This document shows, one piece after another, positions 1-8,494 of a stretch of 64,000 nucleotides of DNA. How positions within the stretch are numbered: the first letter of the stretch is position 1; each line of letters opens with the position of its first letter. Source of the stretch: HGM04593 sp045661205 (GTDB taxonomy: Bacteria; Bacteroidota; Bacteroidia; Bacteroidales; Bacteroidaceae); assembly GCA_045661205.1 (NCBI GenBank), contig JAZRFE010000008.1, positions 1-64,000 of the forward strand, given 5' to 3'. Made by a program: the position numbers and the translations under genes. Under the pieces are notes generated by a model that was not told where the DNA came from, did not search any database, and saw only the letters and a list, made by a program, of their open reading frames with translations.

Positions 1-127
1 TATTTTCGCAACTCCCAAAAAGGAGTAACTAAAAAAAAGACCGCTGTACTGCTATGTCTGTATGGAATGTTTTCAAGGATCGTATTGCTTAGGACTTGTG
101 AACTGTGTTCCTTGTCGAAAGCGAGTG
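1..127 (-). other. Untranslated start of a leftward transcript
   Basis: No open frame of note is visible leftward of the promoter at 128-157. The transcript begins about position 122 and leaves the window at 1. On the minus strand it has a U-rich stretch (complement of 31-39) followed by a short hairpin with ACTCC and GGGAGT arms (about 14-28), but no clear terminator. Possibilities are the leader of an rRNA or ribosomal-protein operon, a small RNA, or the long 5'UTR of a gene outside the window. Confidence 0.4.
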
Positions 128-157
128 CAAAGGTACGGCAATTTTTTAAACTACAAA
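128..157 (-). promoter_or_regulatory. Strong Bacteroidota-type promoter, leftward
   Basis: Read on the minus strand: TTTG (complement of 154-157), 18 bases, then TACCTTTG (complement of 128-135). This matches the TTTG / TA-N2-TTTG sigma consensus of the phylum in both boxes. It lies downstream of cdaA and points away from it, so it serves something beyond the left edge. Confidence 0.65.
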
Positions 158-248
158 ACTTTTTCGCAAGTTTTTTTCTAAGAAATTTTGCCGAATTTAG
201 TCATTGTGCTATATATCAGCACATTGAACAAGAAAAAAATTTCAACTT

Positions 249-1007
249 TTATCGAACCAAAATGCTCTCGAGTTGTTGCGCGTTGAGTCCGAGCTTGAAT
301 TTTCCGTTACGTGCCACCGAAATTGCGCCCGTTTCCTCGGAAACAATTATAGCGATAGCATCGGTTTCTTGCGAAACGCCGAGCGCAGCTCTGTGTCGCA
401 GACCAAGTTTTTTGGGAATATTCAGTTCGTGCGAGACGGGAAGTATGCACGAGGCTGCTGCCAGACGGTTGTTCTGCACTATCAACGCACCGTCGTGCAA
501 CGGAGAGTTCTTGAAAAAGATATTTTCAATCAAACGCTGGTTGATGTTTGCATCGATGCGTTCACCCGCCTGCATATATTCGTCGAGTGTCTCGTTACGC
601 TCCACTATAATAAGGGCACCCACCTTTTGCTGGCTTAGGCTCATACATGCCATAACGATGGGCAGCATTGTGCTCTTATCCTCTTTTTTATTATTGTCCT
701 TGGAAAAGACATCCGAGATTTTTTTAAAATGGCGGTGCGAGCCGAGAGTCTTGAAGAATCTTTTTATCTCCTCTTGGAAGATGATGATGAGTGCAAGCAC
801 ACCCACGCTCATCATCTGGTCGAAGATGGAGCCGAGAAGACGCATCTCGAGCACGCGCGACACAAAAATCCACAGCACTATGAAGACCAGAATGCCGGTA
901 AAGACTGTGATGGAGCCGGACTCTTTCATCAGACGATAGAAATAGTAGAGCAAAGCTGCCACCAGCAGAATATCGACAAAATCCATTATAGAAAAATCGA
1001 AAAACAT
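249..1007 (-). CDS. cdaA: Diadenylate cyclase, CdaA type
   Basis: Makes the second messenger c-di-AMP from two ATP at the inner face of the membrane; c-di-AMP controls osmolyte and potassium balance and wall homeostasis in other bacteria. The 252 residues have the CdaA layout: three hydrophobic segments in about the first 80 residues, a short linker, then the DAC (DisA_N) domain. The catalytic DGA motif is at 172-174 and the ATP-binding RHR motif at 204-206. It starts 12 bases after folP ends and reads the same way, so the two are probably one operon. No CdaR-like regulator is adjacent. No clear terminator follows; the 205-223 hairpin lacks a U-run. Confidence 0.95.
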   Translation of the reverse strand: MFFDFSIMDFVDILLVAALLYYFYRLMKESGSITVFTGILVFIVLWIFVSRVLEMRLLGSIFDQMMSVGVLALIIIFQEEIKRFFKTLGSHRHFKKISDVFSKDNNKKEDKSTMLPIVMACMSLSQQKVGALIIVERNETLDEYMQAGERIDANINQRLIENIFFKNSPLHDGALIVQNNRLAAASCILPVSHELNIPKKLGLRHRAALGVSQETDAIAIIVSEETGAISVARNGKFKLGLNAQQLESILVR

Positions 1008-1019
1008 AATTTCACCTTA

Positions 1020-1865
1020 TTAATAGCTGTTTATATTCATTTTCATTTGTGTAACGAGTTTCACCGCCTCGGCAGCAGGCTTCACGTCGTGCACGCGCAG
1101 GATGTGCGCACCCTTCATCAGAGCAACGGTGTTGAGTACCGACGTTCCATTGAGCGCCTCTTCGGGGGTGATGTTGAGAGTTTTTGTTATCATAGACTTG
1201 CGCGAGACGCCCACAAGCAACGGAGCGTCGAACATAGCAAACTCCTCGAGCGAGTCGAGCATGGCAAAGTTCTGCTCGCGGGTTTTCCCGAAACCGAAGC
1301 CAGGGTCGATAATAACATCATTCACCCCACGCTGACGAAGAGCCCACAGCTTGTCGGCAAGCTGCTTGAACACTTCGGGAAGAAAATCATCGTAACGTGG
1401 AGTATCGCCCGCCACGCCACGCGAATGGGTGAGCACATAGGGCGCGTTAAGCTCGGCAACAGTGTCGAGCATTGCCTCGTCGCTGTCGAAACCCGAGACG
1501 TCGTTGATGATGGCAACGGCATGCTCCTTGACACACTCGCGTGCCACCCTCGCCCTGAAGGTATCCACCGAGAAGGGAACGTCGGGGAAGTGCGCATCGA
1601 GCAGTTCAAAAGCTGCATGCAGACGCGCAAGCTCTTCGGCCTCGCTCACAGGCTCACTGCCGGGGCGAGTGGAGCATGCACCCACATCGATGATGTCGGC
1701 ACCATCGGCAAGCATGCGGCGACAACGCGCTACAAGCTCGCTACCCGCCTCTACTCGCGAGAGCCCATAGAAGGAGTCGGGCGTCACATTCACAATGCCC
1801 ATCACCAGCGGTCGCTCCATAGTGAGCAAACGCCCTTTTACATTTATAGAATATTCGTTATTCAT
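1020..1865 (-). CDS. folP: Dihydropteroate synthase
   Basis: Joins p-aminobenzoate to dihydropterin pyrophosphate in folate synthesis; the sulfonamide target. At 281 residues it has normal family length. Visible signatures are MGIVNVTPDSF near the N-terminus, the GACSTRPG loop that binds the pterin pyrophosphate, DPGFGFGKTREQN, and VGVSRKSM near the C-terminus, all in the expected order of a TIM barrel. It is the first gene of a likely folP-cdaA operon. A degenerate -7-like stretch lies on the minus strand around 1892-1902, but I do not call it. Confidence 0.96.
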   Translation of the reverse strand: MNNEYSINVKGRLLTMERPLVMGIVNVTPDSFYGLSRVEAGSELVARCRRMLADGADIIDVGACSTRPGSEPVSEAEELARLHAAFELLDAHFPDVPFSVDTFRARVARECVKEHAVAIINDVSGFDSDEAMLDTVAELNAPYVLTHSRGVAGDTPRYDDFLPEVFKQLADKLWALRQRGVNDVIIDPGFGFGKTREQNFAMLDSLEEFAMFDAPLLVGVSRKSMITKTLNITPEEALNGTSVLNTVALMKGAHILRVHDVKPAAEAVKLVTQMKMNINSY

Positions 1866-1972
1866 ATTATTTCAAACACACCGGCTTGCAACGCAAACTT
1901 TAGTTTACGAGCTATTTTCGCAATATTAATCGAATTAATGTCGCAAATTTACAAATTTCCACCAATTATGCG

Positions 1973-1980
1973 TAAGTTTG
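1973..1980 (+). promoter_or_regulatory. -7 element for the PqqD-like gene
   Basis: TAAGTTTG followed by C fits TA-N2-TTTG. It lies 22 bases before the ATG at 2003, which implies a very short 5'UTR. No clean -33 TTTG is seen at the right distance. Confidence 0.55.
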
Positions 1981-2002
1981 CAACAACGAAAAACAACACA
2001 CC

Positions 2003-2275
2003 ATGAAAATAAAAAAAGAATATGAATTGCAGAGAGTGTGCGACGAAGCACTGCTTGTCCCCGCCGACTGCGAAGATGGTATAGAGAGAGAGACAATAAG
2101 TCTCGACCCTGTGAGCGAATATCTGTGGGAGAAGGTAGCTACAATGGATAGCTTCACCGTAGAAACCCTCGTGACGCTGCTGATGGCAGAGTATGAAGTA
2201 GACGAAGAGACTGCCCGCGAAGATTGCGCCCTCATTGCCGAGGCATGGCAAGAGATGGGGATTGTTGGCGATTAG
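2003..2275 (+). CDS. PqqD-family protein (RRE fold), orphan
   Basis: A 90-residue acidic protein that reads as a PqqD-family small winged-helix domain. The N-terminal strand region carries a hydrophobic patch, residues 31-60 contain the family-like pattern I-S-L-D-P-V-S-E-Y-L-W-E, and a helical C-terminus follows. In peptide-modification pathways this fold (RiPP recognition element) grips a precursor's leader peptide and hands it to a radical-SAM or other enzyme. Here no radical-SAM, precursor-like ORF, peptidase or transporter lies within several kilobases, and the gene has its own promoter and terminator. The fold call is by pattern; the function here is unknown. Orphan PqqD-like proteins occur in other Bacteroidales. 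Confidence 0.7.
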   Translation: MKIKKEYELQRVCDEALLVPADCEDGIERETISLDPVSEYLWEKVATMDSFTVETLVTLLMAEYEVDEETAREDCALIAEAWQEMGIVGD

Positions 2276-2310
2276 CTGTTGGCTGTTGATTAACGGCTAA
2301 AAGCAAAATA

Positions 2311-2340
2311 AAAGCAGCGACCTTTTTGGTCGCTGCTTTT
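2311..2340. terminator. Bidirectional terminator between pqqD-like gene and nqrF
   Basis: Perfect 12-bp stem: AAAGCAGCGACC (2311-2322), a five-T loop, GGTCGCTGCTTT (2328-2339). U-rich runs follow on both strands, so it ends the rightward PqqD-like transcript and the leftward nqr operon. Confidence 0.9.
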
Positions 2341-2344
2341 ATTA

Positions 2345-3619
2345 TTAACCTCCGAAGTCGTCGAAGTGAATCATATCTTTCTCTACACCAAGGCTGTCCA
2401 AGAGGTCGAGAACTGTCTTCGCCATCATGGGAGGACCACACAAGTAGTACTCGCAATCCTCGGGAGCCTCGTGAGCCTTCAAGTAAGTATCGCCCATAAC
2501 AGGAGCTACGAAGCCCGCTGTATACTTGATACCTGCTGCATCGGCTTTAGGATCGGGGCGGTCGAGAGCCAAGTGGAAGTGGAAGTTATCAAACTCTTTC
2601 TCCAATGCCAAGAAGTCGTCGAGGAAGGGAATCTCCTCCAATGCACGAGCACCGTAGAAGTAGTGCATCTGACGGTCGCGGCACTGACGAGTCTTGAGCA
2701 TGTGCATAATCTGAGCACGCAAGGGAGCCATACCGGCACCACCACCTACCCAAATCATCTCACGACCCGAGTCGTAGTTGGGGCGGAACTCTCCGTAAGG
2801 ACCACTCATGAGCACCTTATCACCGGGCTTCAAACTGAAGATATAAGAAGAAGCGATACCGGGATTAACATCCATGAAGCCACCACCCTGCTCTTTCGGT
2901 TTGAAAGGAGGAGTAGCAATACGAACGTTCAAAGTGATGATATCACCCTCGTCGGGATAGTTAGCCATAGAGTAAGCACGCACTGTGGGAGTATCGTTGG
3001 TACACTTCAAGTTGAAGAGACCGAAGTTCTTCCAAGCAGGGAGATAAGTATCGCCGATGAGAGACTTGTCGAAGTCCTTATCGTAATCGATGTTAAATGC
3101 AGGGATTTTAATCTGCGCATAAGAACCGGGCTCGAAGTCCATGTGCTCGCCGGGAGGCAAAGCCACCTTGTACTCCTTGATGAAAGTAGCCACGTTGCGG
3201 TTACCGATAACGGTGCACTCCCACTCCTTAACGCCCATTACAGAGTCGTCAACCTTGATAGAGATGTCACCCTTAACCTTACACTGACAACCGAGACGCC
3301 AGCCCTCTTTAATCTCTTTACGTGTAAACTGTCCCTTCTCCGAGTCGAGTATTTCACCACCACCTGTGGGAACCTGAACTTTACACTGTCCGCAAGAGCC
3401 CTTACCACCGCAAGCCGAGGGAAGGTAGATGTTATTCTCGGCCAAAGTGCTGAGCAAGCTACCACCCTGAGCAACAGAGATGGTATCCTTACCATTGATA
3501 GTAAGGTTCACATTGCCGCTGGGCGACAAATATTTCTTAGCCACGAGCAGGATAATCACCAACGCAAGGATGATTGCGAGGAATACTCCAATGCTCGCTA
3601 AAATCAAATTCATATCCAT
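2345..3619 (-). CDS. nqrF: Na+-translocating NADH:quinone reductase subunit F
   Basis: NADH-oxidising entry subunit of the sodium pump NQR. The 424 residues begin with one membrane helix (about 5-27). A 2Fe-2S ferredoxin domain follows with Cys70, Cys76, Cys79 and Cys111, the spacing known for NqrF. Then come an FAD domain (RAYS motif near residue 223) and an NADH-binding domain with the GGGAGMAPLR loop and the C-terminal CGPP motif, ending FDDFGG. It is the last gene of nqrABCDEF, 18 bases after nqrE. Full length, no damage seen. Confidence 0.98.
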   Translation of the reverse strand: MDMNLILASIGVFLAIILALVIILLVAKKYLSPSGNVNLTINGKDTISVAQGGSLLSTLAENNIYLPSACGGKGSCGQCKVQVPTGGGEILDSEKGQFTRKEIKEGWRLGCQCKVKGDISIKVDDSVMGVKEWECTVIGNRNVATFIKEYKVALPPGEHMDFEPGSYAQIKIPAFNIDYDKDFDKSLIGDTYLPAWKNFGLFNLKCTNDTPTVRAYSMANYPDEGDIITLNVRIATPPFKPKEQGGGFMDVNPGIASSYIFSLKPGDKVLMSGPYGEFRPNYDSGREMIWVGGGAGMAPLRAQIMHMLKTRQCRDRQMHYFYGARALEEIPFLDDFLALEKEFDNFHFHLALDRPDPKADAAGIKYTAGFVAPVMGDTYLKAHEAPEDCEYYLCGPPMMAKTVLDLLDSLGVEKDMIHFDDFGG

Positions 3620-3637
3620 TGTACTATTCCTTTAATA

Positions 3638-4267
3638 TTAAATCTTAAGACCTGAGAAACACATAAATGCAAGCGCCATGAGACCTACTGTGATGAAGGT
3701 GATACCAAGACCCTGAAGAGGTTTGGGAACATCGGTGTAAGCCATTTTCTCGCGGATAGCTGCCAAAGCCACGATAGCCAAGAGCCAGCCGATACCCGAA
3801 CCGAGAGCATAAGCAACTGCATCCCACACATTAGCGATAGCCTGAGTGTCGGTAGCAGGGTCCATGGTGATACGCTGCTGCATGAAGAGCGACGCACCCA
3901 TGATGGCACAGTTCACAGCGATAAGAGGCAAGAAGATACCGAGCGCAGCATAGAGCGAGGGAGAGAAACGCTCCACAACCATCTCTACAAGCTGTACGAT
4001 ACCCGCGATAACCGCGATGAAAAGGATAAATGCAAGGAAAGAGAGGTCAACGCCCTCGATGATGGCGTCAGGACCGAGCACATATTTCTGCAAAGCATAG
4101 TCAACGGGCACAGTCACCAGCAACACGAAAGTTACGGCAACACCCAGACCAAGCGCAGTTTTAACATTCTTCGATACGGCCAAATAAGAACACATACCCA
4201 AAAAGAATGCGAAAATCATATTGTCCACAAAGATAGAACGGACAAACAAACTTATTAAATGATCCAT
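3638..4267 (-). CDS. nqrE: Na+-translocating NADH:quinone reductase subunit E
   Basis: One of the two related integral membrane subunits (with NqrD) of the NQR sodium pump. In known complexes NqrD and NqrE pack together and hold an iron-sulfur centre between them. The 209-residue protein is almost entirely hydrophobic with about six membrane segments and the usual conserved N-terminus (LFVRSIFVDNMIFAFFLGMC), which includes the Cys of the NqrD/E pair. It sits between nqrD (27 bases) and nqrF (18 bases). Homologous to RnfA, but the flanking nqr genes settle the identity. Confidence 0.97.
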   Translation of the reverse strand: MDHLISLFVRSIFVDNMIFAFFLGMCSYLAVSKNVKTALGLGVAVTFVLLVTVPVDYALQKYVLGPDAIIEGVDLSFLAFILFIAVIAGIVQLVEMVVERFSPSLYAALGIFLPLIAVNCAIMGASLFMQQRITMDPATDTQAIANVWDAVAYALGSGIGWLLAIVALAAIREKMAYTDVPKPLQGLGITFITVGLMALAFMCFSGLKI

Positions 4268-4294
4268 ATTGTTAATTCAATTTAGAAGTATGTA

Positions 4295-4921
4295 TTATTT
4301 TTTCTTATCGTTAATAGCGCGGTGAGCCCAGATAACACAACCACAGATGATGAGTGCCATAGCAGGCATAGTCATCATACCGTTGTTCATGTAGCCCATG
4401 TCGTAGAGAGCATCGGGGATAATCTGCATGCCAAGCAAAGAGCCTGAGCCGAAGAACTCACGAACAGCACCTACGATAACGAGGATGATTGCATAACCAA
4501 GACCGTTACCGATACCATCGAGGAACGAAGGCCAGGGACCGTTCTGCATAGCAAAAGCCTCGAGACGACCCATGAGGATACAGTTGGTGATGATAAGACC
4601 CACGTACACCGAAAGCTGAACGCTGACGTCGTAAGCAAAAGCCTTGAGCACCTCACTAACGATGGTTACAAGAGCAGCAACTACAACCAACTGCACGATG
4701 ATACGTATACGGTTGGGGATAGTCTTGCGAAGAAGTGAAATAATGACGTTGGCAAAAGCAGTGATAGCAGTAACTGAAAGACCCATCACAATAGCAGGCT
4801 CGAGCTGTGAAGTAACAGCAAGCGCCGAGCAGATACCAAGCACCTGCACAACAACGGGGTTGTCAAGGTTCAACGGATTTACAAAAGCCGCTTTATTCTC
4901 TGATGAAAACAATTTACCCAT
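4295..4921 (-). CDS. nqrD: Na+-translocating NADH:quinone reductase subunit D
   Basis: Integral membrane subunit of NQR, partner of NqrE. The 208-residue protein has about six hydrophobic segments and the family stretch around VQVLGICSALAVT near the N-terminus, with the Cys expected to ligate the shared iron centre, and a second conserved stretch TNCILMGRLEAFA near the middle. It starts three bases after nqrC ends, suggesting translational coupling. Homologous to RnfE; context gives NqrD. Confidence 0.97.
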   Translation of the reverse strand: MGKLFSSENKAAFVNPLNLDNPVVVQVLGICSALAVTSQLEPAIVMGLSVTAITAFANVIISLLRKTIPNRIRIIVQLVVVAALVTIVSEVLKAFAYDVSVQLSVYVGLIITNCILMGRLEAFAMQNGPWPSFLDGIGNGLGYAIILVIVGAVREFFGSGSLLGMQIIPDALYDMGYMNNGMMTMPAMALIICGCVIWAHRAINDKKK

Positions 4922-4924
4922 ATC

Positions 4925-5701
4925 TTATTCCTCCGTTTTTTCGCTATTCTGTGCCTCGTCGCAGGGAGTCTCCTCGCAAGCAACCTCGCAAGCAGCCTGC
5001 TGTGCAGCAGTAGTGGTGTTAATAAATCCGATATATTTCTTCAAGCCATCCTTCACCATGCTGGCAATACCATTGGTAGTAAGAGTAGCACCTGTGATAC
5101 CGTCAACCTCGTAGTCGGCCTCTTTTACAGCACCAGCCTTAACAACTGTGAGAGCTACATCATTGCCCTTGAAGAGTTTTTTGCCGACGAAACGCTCCTG
5201 GAACCACTGCTCGGCGAGCAACGCACCAAGACCGGCAGTCTCGCTTGAGTGAGACATGTAAGCACCGAACACAGTCTGGCAATCCTCGTCGAGAGCGATA
5301 TAGCCCCAGAGGCCACCCCAAAGACCGCGACCGGTAACGGGAATCACATATTTTGTAGCGCCATTAACGTTAGCGATGTAGAGAGGCATGTTCTCGTCGT
5401 TAACATCTTTGCTATCGAGAACGAAAGCAGCCTCGTCTTTAGCAGCACCGTCTTTCACAACAGCACCGTCAGCCTTGATGATGGGGTCGCTTACAATCAC
5501 CTTGTCATACTCAGTCTCGATGTTGCTCTTCTCCAATCCGCGGATATTGAGCGACGCGAGAATCTGGCTTTTCTTGTCGATGGCAACGTTCACGTCCTGA
5601 ATAGGTTTCAAAGCCGATGAAACGAAAGCCAACAGGAATGCAACGATAATAACCATTACCGAAGCATATATGATAGTATAACTATTGCTATTAGTATTCA
5701 T
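4925..5701 (-). CDS. nqrC: Na+-translocating NADH:quinone reductase subunit C
   Basis: Carries FMN bound covalently to a threonine and passes electrons within NQR. The 258 residues have one N-terminal membrane helix (about 10-30), a large periplasmic domain, and the flavinylation motif ITGATLT with Thr206 as the expected FMN site. The last 30 residues are unusual: an acidic tail containing three cysteines (Cys238, Cys242, Cys247) after the normal domain end near KKYIGF. It lies 21 bases after nqrB and 3 before nqrD. An ApbE-type flavin transferase would be needed and is not in the window. Confidence 0.97.
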   Translation of the reverse strand: MNTNSNSYTIIYASVMVIIVAFLLAFVSSALKPIQDVNVAIDKKSQILASLNIRGLEKSNIETEYDKVIVSDPIIKADGAVVKDGAAKDEAAFVLDSKDVNDENMPLYIANVNGATKYVIPVTGRGLWGGLWGYIALDEDCQTVFGAYMSHSSETAGLGALLAEQWFQERFVGKKLFKGNDVALTVVKAGAVKEADYEVDGITGATLTTNGIASMVKDGLKKYIGFINTTTAAQQAACEVACEETPCDEAQNSEKTEE

Positions 5702-5722
5702 ATTCTATTCGTTTTTTAATGG

Positions 5723-6880
5723 TTATTTATTCAAAGCACGTTTAGCACGCTTGTTGATGTTGCTCTGCACGAAGCAGTAGTCGATGGTGGGAGCAAACAT
5801 GTTCATGAGCAGGATAGCGAGCATCATACCCTCGGGATAACCGGGGTTGAGTACACGTACCATCACAGCAACCACGCCAATGAGGAAGCCGTAAACATAT
5901 TTACCACCCTCGGTGCGAGCAGAAGTAACAGGGTCGGTAGCCATGAACACAGCACCGAAGCAGAAACCACCCATTACCAACTGGTCGGCCCATGTGAGAG
6001 TAGTTGCGCCGAGTGACTCGAAGAGGAAACCTGTGAGGGCACCACCCACGAACACAGAGAGCATAATTTTCCAGCTTGCAACACCTGTCCACAAGAGGAG
6101 GATAGCACCAAGAGCGATGGCGATAACACTTGTCTCACCGATAGAACCGGGAATGAGACCGATAACAGCATCCATAAACTCGCAAGTGGGAGCAACACCG
6201 GCTGCAGCCTCACCAAGAGGAGTTGCAGATGTGAATGCCTCGGGAACAGTGCCACCAAGACCAAGGATAGACTCCTGAGCCACCCACACATTGTCGTCAC
6301 CTGTCATTGCAGTAGGATAAGCAAAGAAGAGGAACGCACGTGTGATGAGTGCGGGGTTGAAGATGTTCATACCTGTACCACCGAAAATCTCCTTAGCGAA
6401 GATAACGCTGAAGGCAACGGCAATAGCAAGAATCCACAGAGGAGTGTTCACAGGAACAATCATAGGAATGAGCATACCCGAAACAAGGAATCCCTCCTGA
6501 ATCTCCTCTTTTTTCCACTGAGCAACAACAAACTCGATGCCCAGACCCACTCCATACGAAACAACGATTTTAGGCAGAACAGCCAAAAAACCGTAAAGGA
6601 ACATATCAAAATATGAACCCTGGATGCCTGCAGCCAAGTAGTGCTGGTAACCGACGTTGAACATTCCGAACAAAAGTGCGGGAATGAGCGCGATTACAAC
6701 GAAAGACATGATGCGCTTGCTGTCGATAGCATCGTGAATGTTCACGCCCGTTTTGCTTGTCTCGTTCGGGACAAAAAGGAAAGTCTCGAATCCGTCAAAA
6801 ACAGAACGGAAAGCGTGCAGCTTGCCTCCCTCCTCGAAGTTAGGCTTTATCTTGTCGATATATTTTCTTAACGCTTTCAT
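5723..6880 (-). CDS. nqrB: Na+-translocating NADH:quinone reductase subunit B
   Basis: Main membrane subunit of NQR, holding covalent FMN and riboflavin and lining the sodium path in known structures. The 385-residue protein has a soluble N-terminus of about 55 residues and then many hydrophobic helices. The family stretch around residues 131-150 (FLVSGMLIPMIVPVNTPLWI) is present. The flavinylation motif TSATPLG has Thr220 as the expected FMN attachment residue. Second gene of the operon, 30 bases after nqrA. Confidence 0.98.
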   Translation of the reverse strand: MKALRKYIDKIKPNFEEGGKLHAFRSVFDGFETFLFVPNETSKTGVNIHDAIDSKRIMSFVVIALIPALLFGMFNVGYQHYLAAGIQGSYFDMFLYGFLAVLPKIVVSYGVGLGIEFVVAQWKKEEIQEGFLVSGMLIPMIVPVNTPLWILAIAVAFSVIFAKEIFGGTGMNIFNPALITRAFLFFAYPTAMTGDDNVWVAQESILGLGGTVPEAFTSATPLGEAAAGVAPTCEFMDAVIGLIPGSIGETSVIAIALGAILLLWTGVASWKIMLSVFVGGALTGFLFESLGATTLTWADQLVMGGFCFGAVFMATDPVTSARTEGGKYVYGFLIGVVAVMVRVLNPGYPEGMMLAILLMNMFAPTIDYCFVQSNINKRAKRALNK

Positions 6881-6910
6881 TAATATATTATTTACTTAAT
6901 TTCTAAATTA

Positions 6911-8260
6911 TTATGCCATCTCTTTACGCAACATGTCAAGACCCTGACGAACGATGCGCTGAAGCTCGAGTTTAGAAGAATCGACAAACTCGGCAAGAGC
7001 GAAATCCTCGGGAGCAACCTCGTAGATACCAAGTGCCTCCATGCGGTCGATGTCACCTGCGATGATAGCCTTCACCAAATAACCGGCATAGATATCCATG
7101 GGGAACACCTTGTCGTACTCGCCACTCATAATCATGTGACGCTCACCACCCTTGATACGTGCATCCATAGTGTACTGACGGTTGGGGAAGAGCCAGCTGA
7201 AGTAGCTGCGGCTGGTGCTGAACATTGAGGGACGGGGAGCAATCCATCCGAGGAGTTCTGCATCGTCGAGAATCTCGGGGATAACGGTGATTTCGGTAGA
7301 GAAAGCACCGAGGAAGCTCTCGGCTGTTGTCTTAGCACCTGTGAGAACGTTGCCATCGATGATACGAAGGGGATTCTTCTGCTCCAAGCGACCATCAACG
7401 ATAGAAGATATCTGAGCACCAAGCACCACCTTGCTGTACGAAGGATTCTTAACCTCGCTACCTGCAAGAGCAATAGTTCTTGTGAAGTCCACCTTGCCTT
7501 TGTTGAAAAGACGACCGATGAAGATAACCTCTTCGGCACCGACTGTCCACACAACCTCGCCCTTGTTTACGGGAGAAACATGGTTGATTTGTACACCAAC
7601 GTTACCTGCGGGGTGAGGACCGTTGAAGCATGTAGTAGTCACGTTCTTTGCTGTGGTCAAAGCAGGAGACTGCTGTTTGCCATTGATACCGAGATTTACG
7701 GGAGCGATACGAGACAAAGCATCGAGACCTGCCTGGAAATCATCCTCGTTACCCTTGAGGGCAACCTCGAAATCAACTGCCAAAGGCTTAGAATCGAATG
7801 CAGAGACAAAGATAGCCTTGGGAGCATCCTTAGGCGATGCAATAACATCGTAAGGTCTTTGTTTGATAAAAGCGAAAAGACCGGCATTGAGCATATCTGC
7901 TTTTACCTCCTCGCCCGAGAGCGAGAGCACGTCTTTTGCCTTGTACTCTACCGACTCATTCTTACCATCGGCTTCTACTACGACGCTGAGTACGCGTCTT
8001 CTTTCACCTCGGTTCACTGCTACGACTTTTCCGCTCACGGGCGAAACAAATCGCAGGTCGGGATTTTTCTTATCAACGAACAAAGCGTCGCCGGCCTTAA
8101 CTGCATCTTCGGGCTTAACAACCACTTTGGGTGTAATGCCGGTGAAGTCGGAGGGCATCAAAGCGTAGAGTTTTGAAGCCTGCACTGCAGTCATTTCATT
8201 TACGGGCGCGCCTTTCAGCTTGATATCCAATCCCTTAGAAATTTTTACGACTCTGTACAT
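6911..8260 (-). CDS. nqrA: Na+-translocating NADH:quinone reductase subunit A
   Basis: Peripheral cytoplasmic subunit of NQR, implicated in quinone binding. The 449 residues show no membrane helix. The N-terminus KISKGLDIKLKGAP is the family's usual beginning, followed by a biotinyl-lipoyl-like fold region and the FNGPHPAGNVGVQI stretch near residue 215. It is the first gene of nqrABCDEF, with a -7 element 34-41 bases upstream. Normal length. Confidence 0.97.
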   Translation of the reverse strand: MYRVVKISKGLDIKLKGAPVNEMTAVQASKLYALMPSDFTGITPKVVVKPEDAVKAGDALFVDKKNPDLRFVSPVSGKVVAVNRGERRRVLSVVVEADGKNESVEYKAKDVLSLSGEEVKADMLNAGLFAFIKQRPYDVIASPKDAPKAIFVSAFDSKPLAVDFEVALKGNEDDFQAGLDALSRIAPVNLGINGKQQSPALTTAKNVTTTCFNGPHPAGNVGVQINHVSPVNKGEVVWTVGAEEVIFIGRLFNKGKVDFTRTIALAGSEVKNPSYSKVVLGAQISSIVDGRLEQKNPLRIIDGNVLTGAKTTAESFLGAFSTEITVIPEILDDAELLGWIAPRPSMFSTSRSYFSWLFPNRQYTMDARIKGGERHMIMSGEYDKVFPMDIYAGYLVKAIIAGDIDRMEALGIYEVAPEDFALAEFVDSSKLELQRIVRQGLDMLRKEMA

Positions 8261-8293
8261 ATAATTAGGGTTACGTTAATACATTATCCGACG

Positions 8294-8301
8294 CAAAATT
8301 A
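8294..8301 (-). promoter_or_regulatory. -7 element of the nqr operon
   Basis: On the minus strand TAATTTTG fits TA-N2-TTTG, 34-41 bases before the nqrA ATG. No strong -33 box is seen. The stretch 8302-8440 to its right holds only A/T-rich sequence and a small palindrome (TTGGCTG...CAGCCAA near 8406-8422), no gene. Confidence 0.55.
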
Positions 8302-8440
8302 CTGAAATTTTTCCGTATTCTGAATATTATTTGAGAGAAATATGTTTTTTTGTTTAAAAATATTAGAAATTGTTTATTTTGGCTATTGACTGCTGACCTT
8401 TGGTGGTTGGCTGTTACAGCCAAAGGCCAAAAAGGCACAA

Positions 8441-8472
8441 AAAAAATCGGGGAGGGCAACTGCCCTCCCCGA
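8441..8472 (-). terminator. Terminator of the giant secreted-protein gene
   Basis: On the minus strand a perfect 12-bp stem, TCGGGGAGGGCA pairing with TGCCCTCCCCGA (8447-8458 and 8461-8472) with a two-base loop, runs into a U-tract (complement of 8439-8446). It lies 23 bases past the stop of the 8495-12202 gene. Confidence 0.9.
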
Positions 8473-8494
8473 CTCATATTGGGACATCCGTCAA

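Noticed and set aside
205..223. Hairpin TGTGCT/AGCACA after cdaA as terminator
   Set aside because: Only six pairs and no U-tract on the minus strand.
729..2006. 425-codon plus-strand frame
   Set aside because: Runs antisense through cdaA and folP and into the PqqD-like start; no motifs.
2366..3601. 411-codon plus-strand frame
   Set aside because: Exactly opposite nqrF, which has all expected cofactor motifs; a codon-usage shadow.
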